Part shown: piece by piece, positions 1 to 10,127 of the stretch
Numbering within the stretch: position 1 is the first letter of the stretch
How the letters are laid out: the number at the start of each line of letters is the position of its first letter
Origin: Coccinella septempunctata
Lineage: Eukaryota; Arthropoda; Insecta; Coleoptera; Coccinellidae
Assembly (NCBI RefSeq): GCF_907165205.1
Contig: NC_058189.1
Span: forward strand, 49,998,270 to 50,062,269
DNA: 64,000 nt
Reading direction: 5' to 3'
Position numbers and translations under genes: made by a program
Notes under the pieces: generated by a model
Seen by the model: the letters and a program-made list of their open reading frames with translations, nothing else
Database searches by the model: none
Told to the model about the DNA's origin: nothing

Positions 1-422
1 CATCAAGAATTATTGCTGAATTTTCATTAGCAATTGGTTAATTAATTCATTAAAATGCCAAAGATGAGGAAATAGTGCAAATTCAACAGTCCTTTCACAA
101 GAAGGCATCTTTTTCTAGACTAATAGAATGTGTGGATGCTACCCATGTTCGCAATTCAAATTCGAAACACAACACCGAAACTCCAAAAGAAATGTTCGAA
201 TTTCCCACCTTGACAACAGAACTTTAGTCACAAAACCTTGAATTCTTTTTCATTTTAATTCATCTTCTATGATGTGCTTGGCTGAAATCTTGAATTTTCA
301 ATGCTGTAAGTGATGTTGCCAAACCTATCGATGATTAAAGTAAACAACGATTATGATTCCACGGTGCAACCCAGCAACCGCTAAGCAACGTTTAAATATT
401 AAACATCGACTAGTAACCATGG
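1..422. other. AT-rich left flank, no gene recognised
   Basis: I see no coding region or recognisable repeat here. It ends at the TTA that borders the outer MITE W1. The sequence just before that border (AACCATGG-TTA) would join the TTA-CCAGCG sequence at 10987 if W1 and its contents were absent. Confidence 0.5.
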
Positions 423-560
423 TTAGGGTACGTTCATACCGAAGATGCATGGATGAGCGCAGTGGAGGTCGCGGTCGCGGTCGAGGTTTACATCGATGCC
501 TGGCAGTACATGTCGAAGATGCTTTCCTTTCAGTCAAAGCTCATAAACGAACTGAAAAAT

Positions 561-609
<49 letters not shown>

Positions 610-879
610 GCAGGGGGAATCTGCGACCGTGAAAACACGGGGCTCTATCTCTCGCCCAGAGGAACCCATTTCTAGGGAACACTGTGGGGTTACTCACTCT
701 CCTGAGTTCGCGACCCACTAAACCTAACCTGCTTTTTGTTGGTTCCGGGCATTTGCCTATAAACCATTTATCCTTTAATCGGTTGATTTCTTCTTGCACA
801 TTGTCGTGCTAGGGTTTTCATGTTCGTCCATTTCGGATATCTCTTCTTAGTATAGTTTTAATAAGTTGTCGTACTCATT

Positions 880-3591
880 TTAATCTCTCCTCAATTGATC
901 TCTCGGTCTCCTTTTGTAAATTCTCATTCTTCTTCTGTCTTCCTCCGGATCGTAGTCCACTAGTCTCCTGAGTTCTTCGTTTGGATGTTCCTTCGCTGTT
1001 TCGAATAACTTTTCAGCTTTCCTCTTCATAAATTCGGTGATGGTTTCCCACTTCAAATCTCGATATATCTGTTTGTTCCTGACAAACCAAGGCGCATCTA
1101 TGGCACATCGTAGTAGCTTGTTTTCTGTTGCCTGAATTCTTTGTATATGGCTCTTTGCCGCGAATCCCCAAGCACCTGATCCATAAGTCAGTTGCGGTCT
1201 AGCAACGGCTTCGATTATTTTCAATTTTGTCTCATTTGACATATGGCTCTTTCTACCTATCAGCGGGTAGAGCATATTCATCGCTGCCTTGGTTTTGTCA
1301 ACGGCTTGTTTGATATGGCTTCTCCATGTTAGACCTTTGTCTAGGGTGATACCTAAATATTTTGCTTCGTTTTTCCATTCGATTTCTTCTCCATCTACCT
1401 CTAGATTTGTTGTAGTTCTTAGTCTCCTCTTCTGCAGTAATATCGCTTGGCTCTTTTGTCCGTTGAGTTTTATTTTCCATTTAATACACCAGTCATTTAT
1501 TTCATCTATAGCTTCTTGTAACATTCCTTCTATAATTTCTGGCTTGCGATGTCGCATTGCGATTCCTGTGTCGTCGGCATAGAGTGTCAGCATAGTCCTT
1601 GGAGATTTTGGTATATCGTGAATATATATGTTATACAGTAACGGCCCAAGTACTGACCCTTGAGGCACCCCTGCTTCCATATATCTGGTTGTGGAGTTTT
1701 CTCCTTCCACTTTCACGTAGAATCTTCTGTTCCTCAAATAATTCCTAATCAACTTGCACAGTTTCATTGAATATCCAGCATATCTCATTTTGTAAATCAA
1801 TCCTTCATGCCATACTCTGTCGAATGCTCTGGCGACATCTAGTAGTACAAGACCGGTTGCTTGTTTATTTTGGAATCCTTCTGTTATGTATTCTGTGAGT
1901 CTCAGTAATTGCTGTTCAGTTGAGTGGTCTCTTCTGAATCCGAATTGCTCTGCTGGAATGAGATTCAGATTTTCAGTTTCTTCTGTAAGCCTCCTAGCGA
2001 TTACCCTTTCTACTACTTTTCCTAGGGCGGACAATAAACTTATCGGCCTGTAGTTTTGGGGGAATTTCTTATCTTTGCCTGGTTTGTTGAACACTATGAC
2101 TTCTGCAGTTTTCCACTTTTCCGGATAGTGTTCAGTCCTCATTATACCGTTTGCAATATTTGTGAGAGCAGCTATACCTTTTCTAGGTAATTTCTTCAAC
2201 ATAGCATTCGTTATTTTATCACTTCCGGGAGCTTTTCTATTTTTCAAGCTTCTGATTATCTCTTTTATTTCAAATGGAGAAGTTGGTTTTTCTATTTTGT
2301 CGTCTACTGGTGGTTCGTCCATTTCTTCTTCGTTGTTCTCTACAAGATCTTCCAGCTCGTCATTATCGTCATCAGGTCTGTAATTTATTCTCGATTCTCT
2401 TTCTATCGAGTCCGCCAGTGCTTCTGCTTTATCGATATTCTTATATGCCATTCCTCTTTCTCCGTGGAGAGGTGGTATTTTAGTCTTTTCTCTTCTCAGA
2501 CATTTTTGCATTTTCCATGCAGAATGATCGATAGTATTTAATTCTTGAACTCTTTTGTTCCATCTATTTGTTCTCATGTCCTTCAGGGCATTTTTCAGAA
2601 CTTGGCTGTGTCGGTTTAGATTTCTCTTATTTATATCTGTTTTGTTGAGCCTGTATGTTTTTCTTAGTCTCCGATTTTCCCTGATGAGATCTTTGATTTC
2701 TCTGGGTGTATCACCGTGTGGATGTATCGGTGCTGGTCTCGTTATTTTCTTTGTGCTCTTTTTGTAGGCATCTATTATATTCTTTTCTAGTTTATCAACT
2801 GCTCTTTCTAGGTCTTCCGGTGTGTTGATTGTCGGTATTTCTGTTACCTCCGATTGTATCAGATGGCTATATTTAGTCCAATCGGTGTATTCTCTTGTTT
2901 GCATTAGTTCTCTTCTTGGCCCATCTCCTATTGTTAATTCGATGGGGTTGTGGTTAGAGGTTCCGTCCCACAAGGTCTCTATCGAGAATTCTCTAGTGAT
3001 ATTTTTCATAATTGCGATATCAATTATATCTGGTAATCCATTTCCGAATGCTAGGTACGTTGGTTCTTCAGGTCCAATAACGATAGCTTCATGTTTTTCA
3101 GCGAGATCTTTCAGTTTTCTGCCATTTCTGTTTTCCATCCTGCTGTTCCATTCTGGAGATTTGCAATTAAAATCTCCGATGCAGATTTTCGGGTTTGTTC
3201 CATCTAGTAAGTTGTTGATTTCTTCTTCCAATAGGTTATTTGGGGGTCTTTTATATGCCGATGTGACTTCGACTCTTTGTCGATTTATTTCAGCTACAAT
3301 CGTCACTGTTTCTATTTGTGACTCGTCAGATCTTCCTTTAAAATAGTGTTTCAGATCTCGTCTAACCAGTAAGGCAACACCTCCCCCAGTGTTTGCGATT
3401 CTGTCACATCTATATATCTCATAATTCATGATATTCAATCGCGTATTTGGTTGTATTCTTGTTTCCTGTAAGGCTATAATATCAGGTTTTCTCTCTGATA
3501 TTATTTCTTCTATCTCGGGTTTTCGAGTTCTGACCCCGTTTATGTTCCAGGAGACTATTTTAAGGGAATTTTTCCTAGTTGTATGTTCCAT
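880..3591 (-). CDS. Jockey ORF2: endonuclease / reverse transcriptase, 903 aa
   Basis: This polyprotein drives target-primed reverse transcription. Residues 1 to about 225 form the apurinic-type endonuclease fold, with N in SWNING, E in LQETR and GDFNCKS. Reverse transcriptase motifs follow: NYRPISLLSALGK, QFGFRRDHSTE, the first catalytic Asp in LLDVARAFDRVWHEG, GVPQGSVLGPLLYN and LYADDT. The length and the C-terminal RPRDQL tail fit the Jockey clade. The start ATG overlaps the ORF1 stop in TAATG (3593-3589), suggesting stop-restart translation. The conserved SDH endonuclease motif reads SNH here (codon AAC near 2965), whereas element B has SDH. This Asp is catalytic in the family, so the endonuclease may be impaired. 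Otherwise the frame is fully open. Confidence 0.95.
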   Translation of the reverse strand: MEHTTRKNSLKIVSWNINGVRTRKPEIEEIISERKPDIIALQETRIQPNTRLNIMNYEIYRCDRIANTGGGVALLVRRDLKHYFKGRSDESQIETVTIVAEINRQRVEVTSAYKRPPNNLLEEEINNLLDGTNPKICIGDFNCKSPEWNSRMENRNGRKLKDLAEKHEAIVIGPEEPTYLAFGNGLPDIIDIAIMKNITREFSIETLWDGTSNHNPIELTIGDGPRRELMQTREYTDWTKYSHLIQSEVTEIPTINTPEDLERAVDKLEKNIIDAYKKSTKKITRPAPIHPHGDTPREIKDLIRENRRLRKTYRLNKTDINKRNLNRHSQVLKNALKDMRTNRWNKRVQELNTIDHSAWKMQKCLRREKTKIPPLHGERGMAYKNIDKAEALADSIERESRINYRPDDDNDELEDLVENNEEEMDEPPVDDKIEKPTSPFEIKEIIRSLKNRKAPGSDKITNAMLKKLPRKGIAALTNIANGIMRTEHYPEKWKTAEVIVFNKPGKDKKFPQNYRPISLLSALGKVVERVIARRLTEETENLNLIPAEQFGFRRDHSTEQQLLRLTEYITEGFQNKQATGLVLLDVARAFDRVWHEGLIYKMRYAGYSMKLCKLIRNYLRNRRFYVKVEGENSTTRYMEAGVPQGSVLGPLLYNIYIHDIPKSPRTMLTLYADDTGIAMRHRKPEIIEGMLQEAIDEINDWCIKWKIKLNGQKSQAILLQKRRLRTTTNLEVDGEEIEWKNEAKYLGITLDKGLTWRSHIKQAVDKTKAAMNMLYPLIGRKSHMSNETKLKIIEAVARPQLTYGSGAWGFAAKSHIQRIQATENKLLRCAIDAPWFVRNKQIYRDLKWETITEFMKRKAEKLFETAKEHPNEELRRLVDYDPEEDRRRMRIYKRRPRDQLRRD

Positions 3592-5018
3592 TATTTCAGT
3601 TTACTGAACATTCCTTGGAGTTTTTTCTCCATCTCTCTTTCAATTTTCAACATGATTTTGTTGAAAATTTTTTCAGTAAAAGTGTCTAAATCGTCGGCGG
3701 ATTCAGAGACTTTTCTGTTTTCTTTTGTTTTGTTGATCGTGGGTTTAGCTTGGGGCATTTTCGGTGTCTCCTTCTTCTGTACTGGTTTGGGTACTTCTTT
3801 TTTCTTGTCGTCTACTTTGGAGGGGGTGGGCTTCTTTTTCTCCTGGACTTTTAGAGGAATCGTGCTCTGCTGAGCCGATTTCTGGCCTGTTTTCCTCTTC
3901 CTTGTAACTAATTTGAATTCGCTACATCCTTTGTAGCTTGCTGGATGGCCTTCTTCACCGCACAGAACGCATGTGGCATTTCTCTCCTCACCTTTTCTGG
4001 TAAGTTCGCAATCTTTTGTGCAATGATTGCCCAAACATTTGACGCATCTGTATGGAAAAGAGCACTTGTTTTGGGCATGTCCGTACCTCTGACATCTGAA
4101 GCATTGGCTTGGATTTTCTGCCCTTCTTTTTGATTCCACTACAATGCAGAGATTGTAGAGGCGTCTTATTTCGAAAATCTCCTTTCTCTGAGTTTTTACC
4201 AGGTATAAGGGTATAAACTTTTTGGTTTTATTGGATGTCATTCTGGACACCTCGGCGTCATGGATTCCTTGGACCTTTAGATCATTTTTTATTAAATCTA
4301 GGTCAGCATCTATTGGGAGATGTCTTATAACTGCATATATCTTTTTCTCTTCCTCCATCTGGTACGTGAAGTACTCCTTACCAATCTGGTCAAAATATTT
4401 TGTTATGTTCCTGTAGTCGTCCACAGTCGAGGCTACGATCCTGATTCCGTCTTTTACGACGGTTGCTCTGTTGTAGCTGAATTTCTTCAAGTAGAGAGCT
4501 TTTGAGATCTCTACCCAATCGGCTGTACCCATCGTCGTGATGGGTGGAATTTTATCTTTTTTAGGTAACTCCGTTGCTTTTTTTGCGGTCTCTTCGTCTG
4601 AAGATGAACTTTCTTTACGCGCGCGTTTTGTGGGCGGCGCGTTCTGGGTTTTAGCAACTTGAGTTGCAAAATTTCTCTTCTTCTCCGGTTCTGGAGCTAC
4701 TTCCTGTTTGGAGGAATTTTTGGGGACCGCTACCGGCTTTGCAATTTCTGCAAATGTGGGGGATTTCTGTGCCGTATTCTGTTTTGCAATTTCAGCAAAA
4801 CTAGGGGATTGAGGAGCTTTATTTTTGTTAACTTCCTCTCTCAAGAGGCGTATCTCCCCGACCAACTGAGACACGGTTTCAGTCAGTTTATTTATTTGAG
4901 CCTTCAACTGCCCATTCTCTTCTTTGAGCCTTACAAGCTCCTCTGCATCTCCATCGCTAAATTCTTCGTTGTCCGTAGCTTCCATGTAGGAGCTCTCATT
5001 GTCTGAGACCTCCGACAT
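3591..5018 (-). CDS. Jockey ORF1: Gag-like nucleic-acid-binding protein, 475 aa
   Basis: This protein packages the element RNA with ORF2 product. The N-terminus is acidic (residues 1-28), followed by a predicted coiled coil (about 28-65, heptads in LKEENGQLKAQINKL). A Lys/Ser/Pro-rich stretch with a basic KRARK signal follows. Residues about 220-295 match the PRE_C2HC region that precedes zinc knuckles in Jockey-clade Gags. Three knuckles follow at about 304-370: CFRCQRYGHAQNKC, CVKCLGNHCTKDC and CVLCGEEGHPASYKGC. The tail is Lys-rich with a C-terminal amphipathic helix. The first ATG is used because it precedes all domains and sits just after the leader. The stop TAA overlaps the ORF2 ATG. 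Confidence 0.93.
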   Translation of the reverse strand: MSEVSDNESSYMEATDNEEFSDGDAEELVRLKEENGQLKAQINKLTETVSQLVGEIRLLREEVNKNKAPQSPSFAEIAKQNTAQKSPTFAEIAKPVAVPKNSSKQEVAPEPEKKRNFATQVAKTQNAPPTKRARKESSSSDEETAKKATELPKKDKIPPITTMGTADWVEISKALYLKKFSYNRATVVKDGIRIVASTVDDYRNITKYFDQIGKEYFTYQMEEEKKIYAVIRHLPIDADLDLIKNDLKVQGIHDAEVSRMTSNKTKKFIPLYLVKTQRKEIFEIRRLYNLCIVVESKRRAENPSQCFRCQRYGHAQNKCSFPYRCVKCLGNHCTKDCELTRKGEERNATCVLCGEEGHPASYKGCSEFKLVTRKRKTGQKSAQQSTIPLKVQEKKKPTPSKVDDKKKEVPKPVQKKETPKMPQAKPTINKTKENRKVSESADDLDTFTEKIFNKIMLKIEREMEKKLQGMFSKLK

Positions 5019-5463
5019 GGCTTTTGTCCGTATTGAACTATATGAGGTATTTCGGAATAATAATGAATATTGGAAATCCTTACTACTATGTTACTATTAA
5101 GCTATGTGGCTAAATTAAATATTTTCTATACTATCAGAAAAATAAATCGACTCACCAGTGATATCCGTGGAACCAGCGATCTTGGGATCTGGACTCTACA
5201 CTGAATACACTGAATTTGAACGAATTTCCGCTCTATAACACATACACTTATAGAACTTACAAAAAACTTCGGAAGTTTCGTAGACGGAATCATAAATTCC
5301 GCAGCTTCGCCAGTGTACACTTTCACCTCCGCTTTCACTTTTACGGCACTGTGACACTTCGACTTTCTCGTCCGCTTTCTCTTTTATGACACTTCGACTT
5401 TCTCGTCCGCTTTCTCTTTTATAGCACTAGGAGCACTGTAGCACGTCTTCTCTTGTCAAGCGA
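5019..5463 (-). promoter_or_regulatory. Element A 5' leader with duplicated promoter-proximal unit
   Basis: On the minus strand the element begins near TTGACAAGAGAAGACGTGC and contains CTATAAAAGAGAAAGCGG. A unit of about 36 bases (AAAAGAGAAAGCGGACGAG core) occurs twice in tandem at about 5349-5425. Element B has it once. The first 100 bases are nearly identical between A and B although their coding regions have diverged, suggesting selection on an internal promoter or leader. The promoter role is inferred from that conservation. Confidence 0.55.
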
Positions 5464-6023
5464 ATGAAAATAAATACGTTACCCTGGTGAATGTCACGTG
5501 ATTTGAAGAGCGCCAATAAGCGTGCAAGGTACCTCGCGGCAACAGCCCGATCGCCATATAAAATCAAACTATTTTGTTCTGCGATCGACAATCGCTTGAC
5601 AGGAGAAGACGTGCTACAGTGCTCCTAGTGCTATAAAAGAGAAAGCGGACGAGAAAGTCACAGTGCCGTAAAAGTGAAAGCGGAGGTGAAAGTGCCCACT
5701 AACAAAGCTACGGAATATTTGATTCCGTCTGTGGAGTTTTTGTAGGTTCTATATTTGTTATCGGAATTTTAATTCGTTAAAATTTTCAAAGTTGGTGTTC
5801 ATCCTAAGTGTCCAGAGAATTTTTTTTTTATTTTCTCGTTGGTACTGCAGAAAACATCAGGTGAGCTTATTTTTCGTATCTTTCTTTCTGATTTTTCTCA
5901 TAGCGTAGAGAATTTTTGATGAGCCGTTTTGTTTTTATGCATGAGATACATTTTTCTTTTGTCTTGAAAAATTTTATTTCCAATTTCTTTGAGTAGCAAA
6001 GTAATTATTAATTAGATTCTAAA

Positions 6024-7385
6024 ATGTCTGACCATTCGGACTGCGATTCCGTAATGGAAGAAGACGCGCCAGAAATCGCTAATGTCGTGTCCGAACACGA
6101 TATTTTGAGAGAGGAGAACGCAAGTTTGAAAGCGAGGGTGAATGAGTTAGATAGATGCGTATCTAGCTTAGTTGCTGAGATTAAAAATCTCAGGGAGAGG
6201 CTCGAGTTGCAGGAGGGAAATAAGGAAAGTTACTCCAAAGCACTCAAGAAGAACATTATTTTGAAAAATGTCCAAGAAGTGAACTTACCGGTTCAAAAAC
6301 AGAAGATGGAGGTGGTCAAAACCCCTCAAACCAAAATTTCCCCACCCGCCAAAAGAGTGAGAAAGGATAGCTCCTCGTCAAATGAAGATACAAACAAGAA
6401 AATAGTCTTGGAAACCCCAGCCCAAGAGAAAACCACTCCAGTGGAGAGAAAAGAAAAAATCCCCCCAGTTACCCTGAGAGGTACGTCCGAATGGACGTCA
6501 ATTTCCAACGCGTTAATGCGAAACGGAATAAATTACAGCAGAGCGACTACTGTGAAGGACGGAATTAGGGTCGTTCCACAAACCGCGGAAGACCACAGAA
6601 GAATGACGGACTTCCTTCATAAAATAAATAGGGAGTTTTACACTCTTCAACGGGAGGAAGAAAAGAAAATCTATGCGGTAGTGAGATATCTACCGCTGGA
6701 TGCAGATATTCCGACGATCCTTGACGACCTCAAGGATCAAGGGATCGTCGATGCTGAGGTCATAAGAATGACCTCAAATATAACTAAGAGGCCGATGCCC
6801 TTATTGCTGGTTAAAACCCAGAATAAGGGTATCTTCGAGGTGAGAAGGCTCTACAACATGAACTGTGTTGTTGAACCTAAGAGAAGGACGACCGGGCCTG
6901 GACAATGTTACCGCTGTCAGCGATATGGACATGCCCAAAGTAAGTGCACTTTTCCATGGAGGTGCGTGAAATGCTCCGGTAATCACAGCTCCAAGGAGTG
7001 TACGCTCACCAGGGAGAACGAGGAGCGAAATGCCTCTTGTGTTCTCTGTGGAGAGCAAGGACATCCAGCCAGCTACAAGGGATGTAGCGAATGGAAATTG
7101 GTCACTAAAAAGACCAAGAGATCGCCAAGATCGAACCAGACCAGCTCGAGGCCAACACAAAATACACCGAGGCCATCCCCAAACTCTTCGGAAGTGAAGA
7201 AACCCCAGGAAACTGCAACCGAAGCAGTCAAAGAGACGAAGAAACCTGAGAAAAAGACGGAAAAGGCAAAAACCGTCAAAAAAGCCGAAACCAGAAAAGG
7301 AATTTCTGGAATCACTGAGGAACTGGATAAGTTCACGAAAAAACCTCCTCAGCACGATGATGCAGAATCTGGAGAAAGAGATTGA
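6024..7385 (+). CDS. Jockey ORF1 (Gag-like), 3' end frameshifted, 453 aa as read
   Basis: The layout matches the Gag-like protein of element A. It has an acidic N-terminus, a coiled coil near residues 28-62, a KRVRK basic patch, a PRE_C2HC-like region and three zinc knuckles (CYRCQRYGHAQSKC, CVKCSGNHSSKEC, CVLCGEQGHPASYKGC). The last part is out of frame. After an A run at 7339-7344 the reading frame ends early at 7385 in an unrelated tail. In the neighbouring frame a helix like that of A's C-terminus continues to TAA at 7417-7419, which overlaps the ORF2 ATG as TAATG. A small indel in the A run is the simplest cause. The zinc knuckles are unaffected. Confidence 0.9.
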   Translation: MSDHSDCDSVMEEDAPEIANVVSEHDILREENASLKARVNELDRCVSSLVAEIKNLRERLELQEGNKESYSKALKKNIILKNVQEVNLPVQKQKMEVVKTPQTKISPPAKRVRKDSSSSNEDTNKKIVLETPAQEKTTPVERKEKIPPVTLRGTSEWTSISNALMRNGINYSRATTVKDGIRVVPQTAEDHRRMTDFLHKINREFYTLQREEEKKIYAVVRYLPLDADIPTILDDLKDQGIVDAEVIRMTSNITKRPMPLLLVKTQNKGIFEVRRLYNMNCVVEPKRRTTGPGQCYRCQRYGHAQSKCTFPWRCVKCSGNHSSKECTLTRENEERNASCVLCGEQGHPASYKGCSEWKLVTKKTKRSPRSNQTSSRPTQNTPRPSPNSSEVKKPQETATEAVKETKKPEKKTEKAKTVKKAETRKGISGITEELDKFTKKPPQHDDAESGERD

Positions 7386-7418
7386 GAAGAAGATGCAGCA
7401 AATTATTAAGAATATTTA

Positions 7419-10127
7419 ATGGCTGACACGACGATAAAGAACAATCTCATAATCGTCTCTTGGAACGTCGAAGGATTGAGAGCCCGCAGATCAGAATTCG
7501 AAGAACTGATTGAAGAGAAGAGACCGGATGTCATAGCTCTTCAAGAAACGAGACTTAACCCCAACGTTCGGATAGCATTTCCCAATTACGATATTTACAG
7601 AAATGATAGACCTAACAGCACAGGTGGCGTTGCTATACTGGCTAGAAGGAATATGGATCACCATTTCGACCAAATATTCAATGGACAAGAAGTAGAAGCA
7701 ATATCGATTATTGTGAATACTAATCGAGGGCAAGTGAAGATTATTTCAACTTATAAATCACCGGATAAGGACATGCTGGAAGAGGATCTAAAAATGCTAC
7801 TAGAAGGAAGACACCCGAAAATCATAATTGGTGATCTTAACTGCAAATCGCAGGAATGGAACAGTAGGGTGGAAAATACAAACGGGAGAAGACTGAAGAT
7901 TTATGCTGAAAAACTTAATGCAGTTGTGATAGGACCTGATATACCGACCTACATACCAAGAGTAAATGGACTACCCGATGTACTGGACATTGTCGTAATG
8001 AAAGACATCACTGAAGAAATCAGCATTGATACAATAGAAGACGGAACTTCAGACCACAATCCCATAGAATTCATAGTGGGTCATGGCCCAAGAAACGAAG
8101 AAGAGACACAAACCAAGGAACGCACAGACTGGGAGAAATATAAGAATTTACTTCAGGAGAAAATCAGGGAAATTCCCCAAATAAACACCCAGGATGAATT
8201 AGATGAAGCAGTTGAAAAATTGGAAAATCATATAAAAGAAGCCTATGAAGAAAGCACCAAGAGAATAAGGAAACCAATTCCGAAACATTCACATGGAGAT
8301 ACGCCAAGGGATATAAAGGAACTTATAAAAAAGAACAGAAGACTCAGGAAAATCTACAGAACAACAAAAAGAGAAGAAGACAAGAAGAAACTGAATAAGC
8401 ATAGTCAGATATTGAAAAATGCTTTAACAGAACTGCGTAATAACAGATGGCAACAGAGATTAAGGGAACTGAATACAATAGATCACTCAGCTTGGAAAAT
8501 GCAAAAACGCTTACGACGAGAACAGACAGTTATACCTCCACTGCATGGAGCAAACGGAATGGTATATACGAGACTTGAAAAAGCCGAAGCACTTGCCGAC
8601 ACAATTGAGAGAGAAGCCAGAATAAATTACAGAAATGATGATGACAATGAAGATCTAGAAGAAGAAGTGGAGGCAAACGAAGAACTGATGATGGAACCAC
8701 CGGAAACCGAAATCATTCCAAAACCGGCTTCACCAACAGAAATCAAAGAGATCATAATGAAACTGAAAAACCGGAAAGCACCGGGAGAAGATAGGATAAC
8801 GAATTATATGTTGAAGAAATTGCCTAGAAAAGGAATAGCAGCCTTGACGAATATAACAAACGGAGTGATGAGGACCGAATACTACCCAAAGAGATGGAAA
8901 ACTGCAGAAATGATAGTTTTCAACAAGCCTGGAAAGGAACGGAAATTTCCTCAAAATTATAGACCAATCAGCCTACTATCAGCACTAGGAAAAGTCGTCG
9001 AGAGGGTTATCGCCAAAAGGCTGAATGAGGAAACAGAAATGTTGAAGATAATTCCACCCGAACAATTTGGATTTCGACGAGAACACTCGACTGAACTCCA
9101 ATTACTACGGCTCATAGAATACGTCACCGAAGGAATGCAGACCAAACAGGCCACAGGATTAGTTCTGATGGATATCGAGAGAGCTTTTGATAGAGTATGG
9201 CACGAAGGCCTAATCTACAAGATGAAAAAAGCAGGATATTCGACCAAGCTATGCAAGATTATAAGGAACTATCTGAGGAATAGAAACTTTTATGTGAAGA
9301 TAGATGGAGCAACCTCTCAAACCAGACAATTGGAAGCGGGAGTGCCTCAAGGATCGGTACTTGGACCTCTGCTTTACGTAATATACGTTTATGATATCCC
9401 GAAGAATGCTAGGAATATGCTCACCTTGTACGCAGATGACACAGGAATAGCGTTCAGACATCGACGCCCAGAGATCATACACCGGAGACTGCAGGAAGCC
9501 ATAGATGAATTACTCAAATGGTGCATCAAATGGAAAATCCAAATCAATGGAAGAAAGACTCAAGCAATATTACTGCAAAAGAGAAGATTGAGGATGGAAG
9601 AAAACCTTGAAGTTGATGGACAAGAGGTTGAATGGAAAAATGAAGCAACATACCTAGGAGTGACGCTTGACAGAGGACTTACATGGAAAAACCACATCAA
9701 ATGTGCTGTTGATAAAACAAAAGCCGCAATGAGTAAACTTTATCCACTCATAGGCAGAAGAAGTCATATGAATAAGAACATCAAGTTGACGATGATTAAA
9801 ACTATTGCGCGACCACAACTCACATATGGATCGGCGGCATGGGGCTTCGCAGCCAAGACCCACATCAAGAGAATACAGGCCACTGAGAATAAACTCCTTA
9901 GAATGGCGATGGACGTACCCTGGTTTGTTAGGAACAAACAAATCTACAAGGACTTGGAATGGGAACCAGTTACAGAATTTATGAAGAGAAAGGCGGAAAG
10001 GATATTCGACAAAGCCAAACAACATCCAAATGAGGAACTACGAAGATTAGTCGACTACGATCCAACAGAAGAAGCTAGAAGGTCAAGAACCTACCACCGA
10101 AGACCGAGAGATCAGTTAAGGATTTAA
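7419..10127 (+). CDS. Jockey ORF2: endonuclease / reverse transcriptase, 902 aa, intact
   Basis: This is the same enzyme as in element A. The endonuclease shows VSWNVEGLR, LQETR, GDLNCKS and an intact SDHNP motif. The RT shows NYRPISLLSALGK, QFGFRREHSTE, LMDIERAFDRVWHEG, GVPQGSVLGPLLY and LYADDT. The C-terminus ends in RPRDQL. The whole 902-codon frame is open, and all catalytic positions I can recognise are present. The ATG sits in the TAATG overlap with the ancestral ORF1 frame, so the ORF1 frameshift also moves translation away from the stop-restart site. B ORF2 looks enzymatically better preserved than A ORF2. Confidence 0.95.
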   Translation: MADTTIKNNLIIVSWNVEGLRARRSEFEELIEEKRPDVIALQETRLNPNVRIAFPNYDIYRNDRPNSTGGVAILARRNMDHHFDQIFNGQEVEAISIIVNTNRGQVKIISTYKSPDKDMLEEDLKMLLEGRHPKIIIGDLNCKSQEWNSRVENTNGRRLKIYAEKLNAVVIGPDIPTYIPRVNGLPDVLDIVVMKDITEEISIDTIEDGTSDHNPIEFIVGHGPRNEEETQTKERTDWEKYKNLLQEKIREIPQINTQDELDEAVEKLENHIKEAYEESTKRIRKPIPKHSHGDTPRDIKELIKKNRRLRKIYRTTKREEDKKKLNKHSQILKNALTELRNNRWQQRLRELNTIDHSAWKMQKRLRREQTVIPPLHGANGMVYTRLEKAEALADTIEREARINYRNDDDNEDLEEEVEANEELMMEPPETEIIPKPASPTEIKEIIMKLKNRKAPGEDRITNYMLKKLPRKGIAALTNITNGVMRTEYYPKRWKTAEMIVFNKPGKERKFPQNYRPISLLSALGKVVERVIAKRLNEETEMLKIIPPEQFGFRREHSTELQLLRLIEYVTEGMQTKQATGLVLMDIERAFDRVWHEGLIYKMKKAGYSTKLCKIIRNYLRNRNFYVKIDGATSQTRQLEAGVPQGSVLGPLLYVIYVYDIPKNARNMLTLYADDTGIAFRHRRPEIIHRRLQEAIDELLKWCIKWKIQINGRKTQAILLQKRRLRMEENLEVDGQEVEWKNEATYLGVTLDRGLTWKNHIKCAVDKTKAAMSKLYPLIGRRSHMNKNIKLTMIKTIARPQLTYGSAAWGFAAKTHIKRIQATENKLLRMAMDVPWFVRNKQIYKDLEWEPVTEFMKRKAERIFDKAKQHPNEELRRLVDYDPTEEARRSRTYHRRPRDQLRI

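Larger units (their letters stand above)
564..5463 (-). mobile_element. Jockey element A, near full-length non-LTR retrotransposon
   Basis: The element reads on the minus strand. It has a 5' leader (to about 5463), ORF1 (5018-3591), ORF2 (3591-880), a 3' UTR (879-607) and a 43-base poly(A), seen as T from 564 to 606. The flanking target duplication is CTGAAAAATAAA (552-563) against ATGAAAATAAA (5464-5474). The uninterrupted target is preserved in W2 at about 10751-10771. Both ORFs are open and the poly(A) is long, which points to a young insertion. ORF2 does carry a likely damaging endonuclease change (see the ORF2 entry). Confidence 0.93.
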
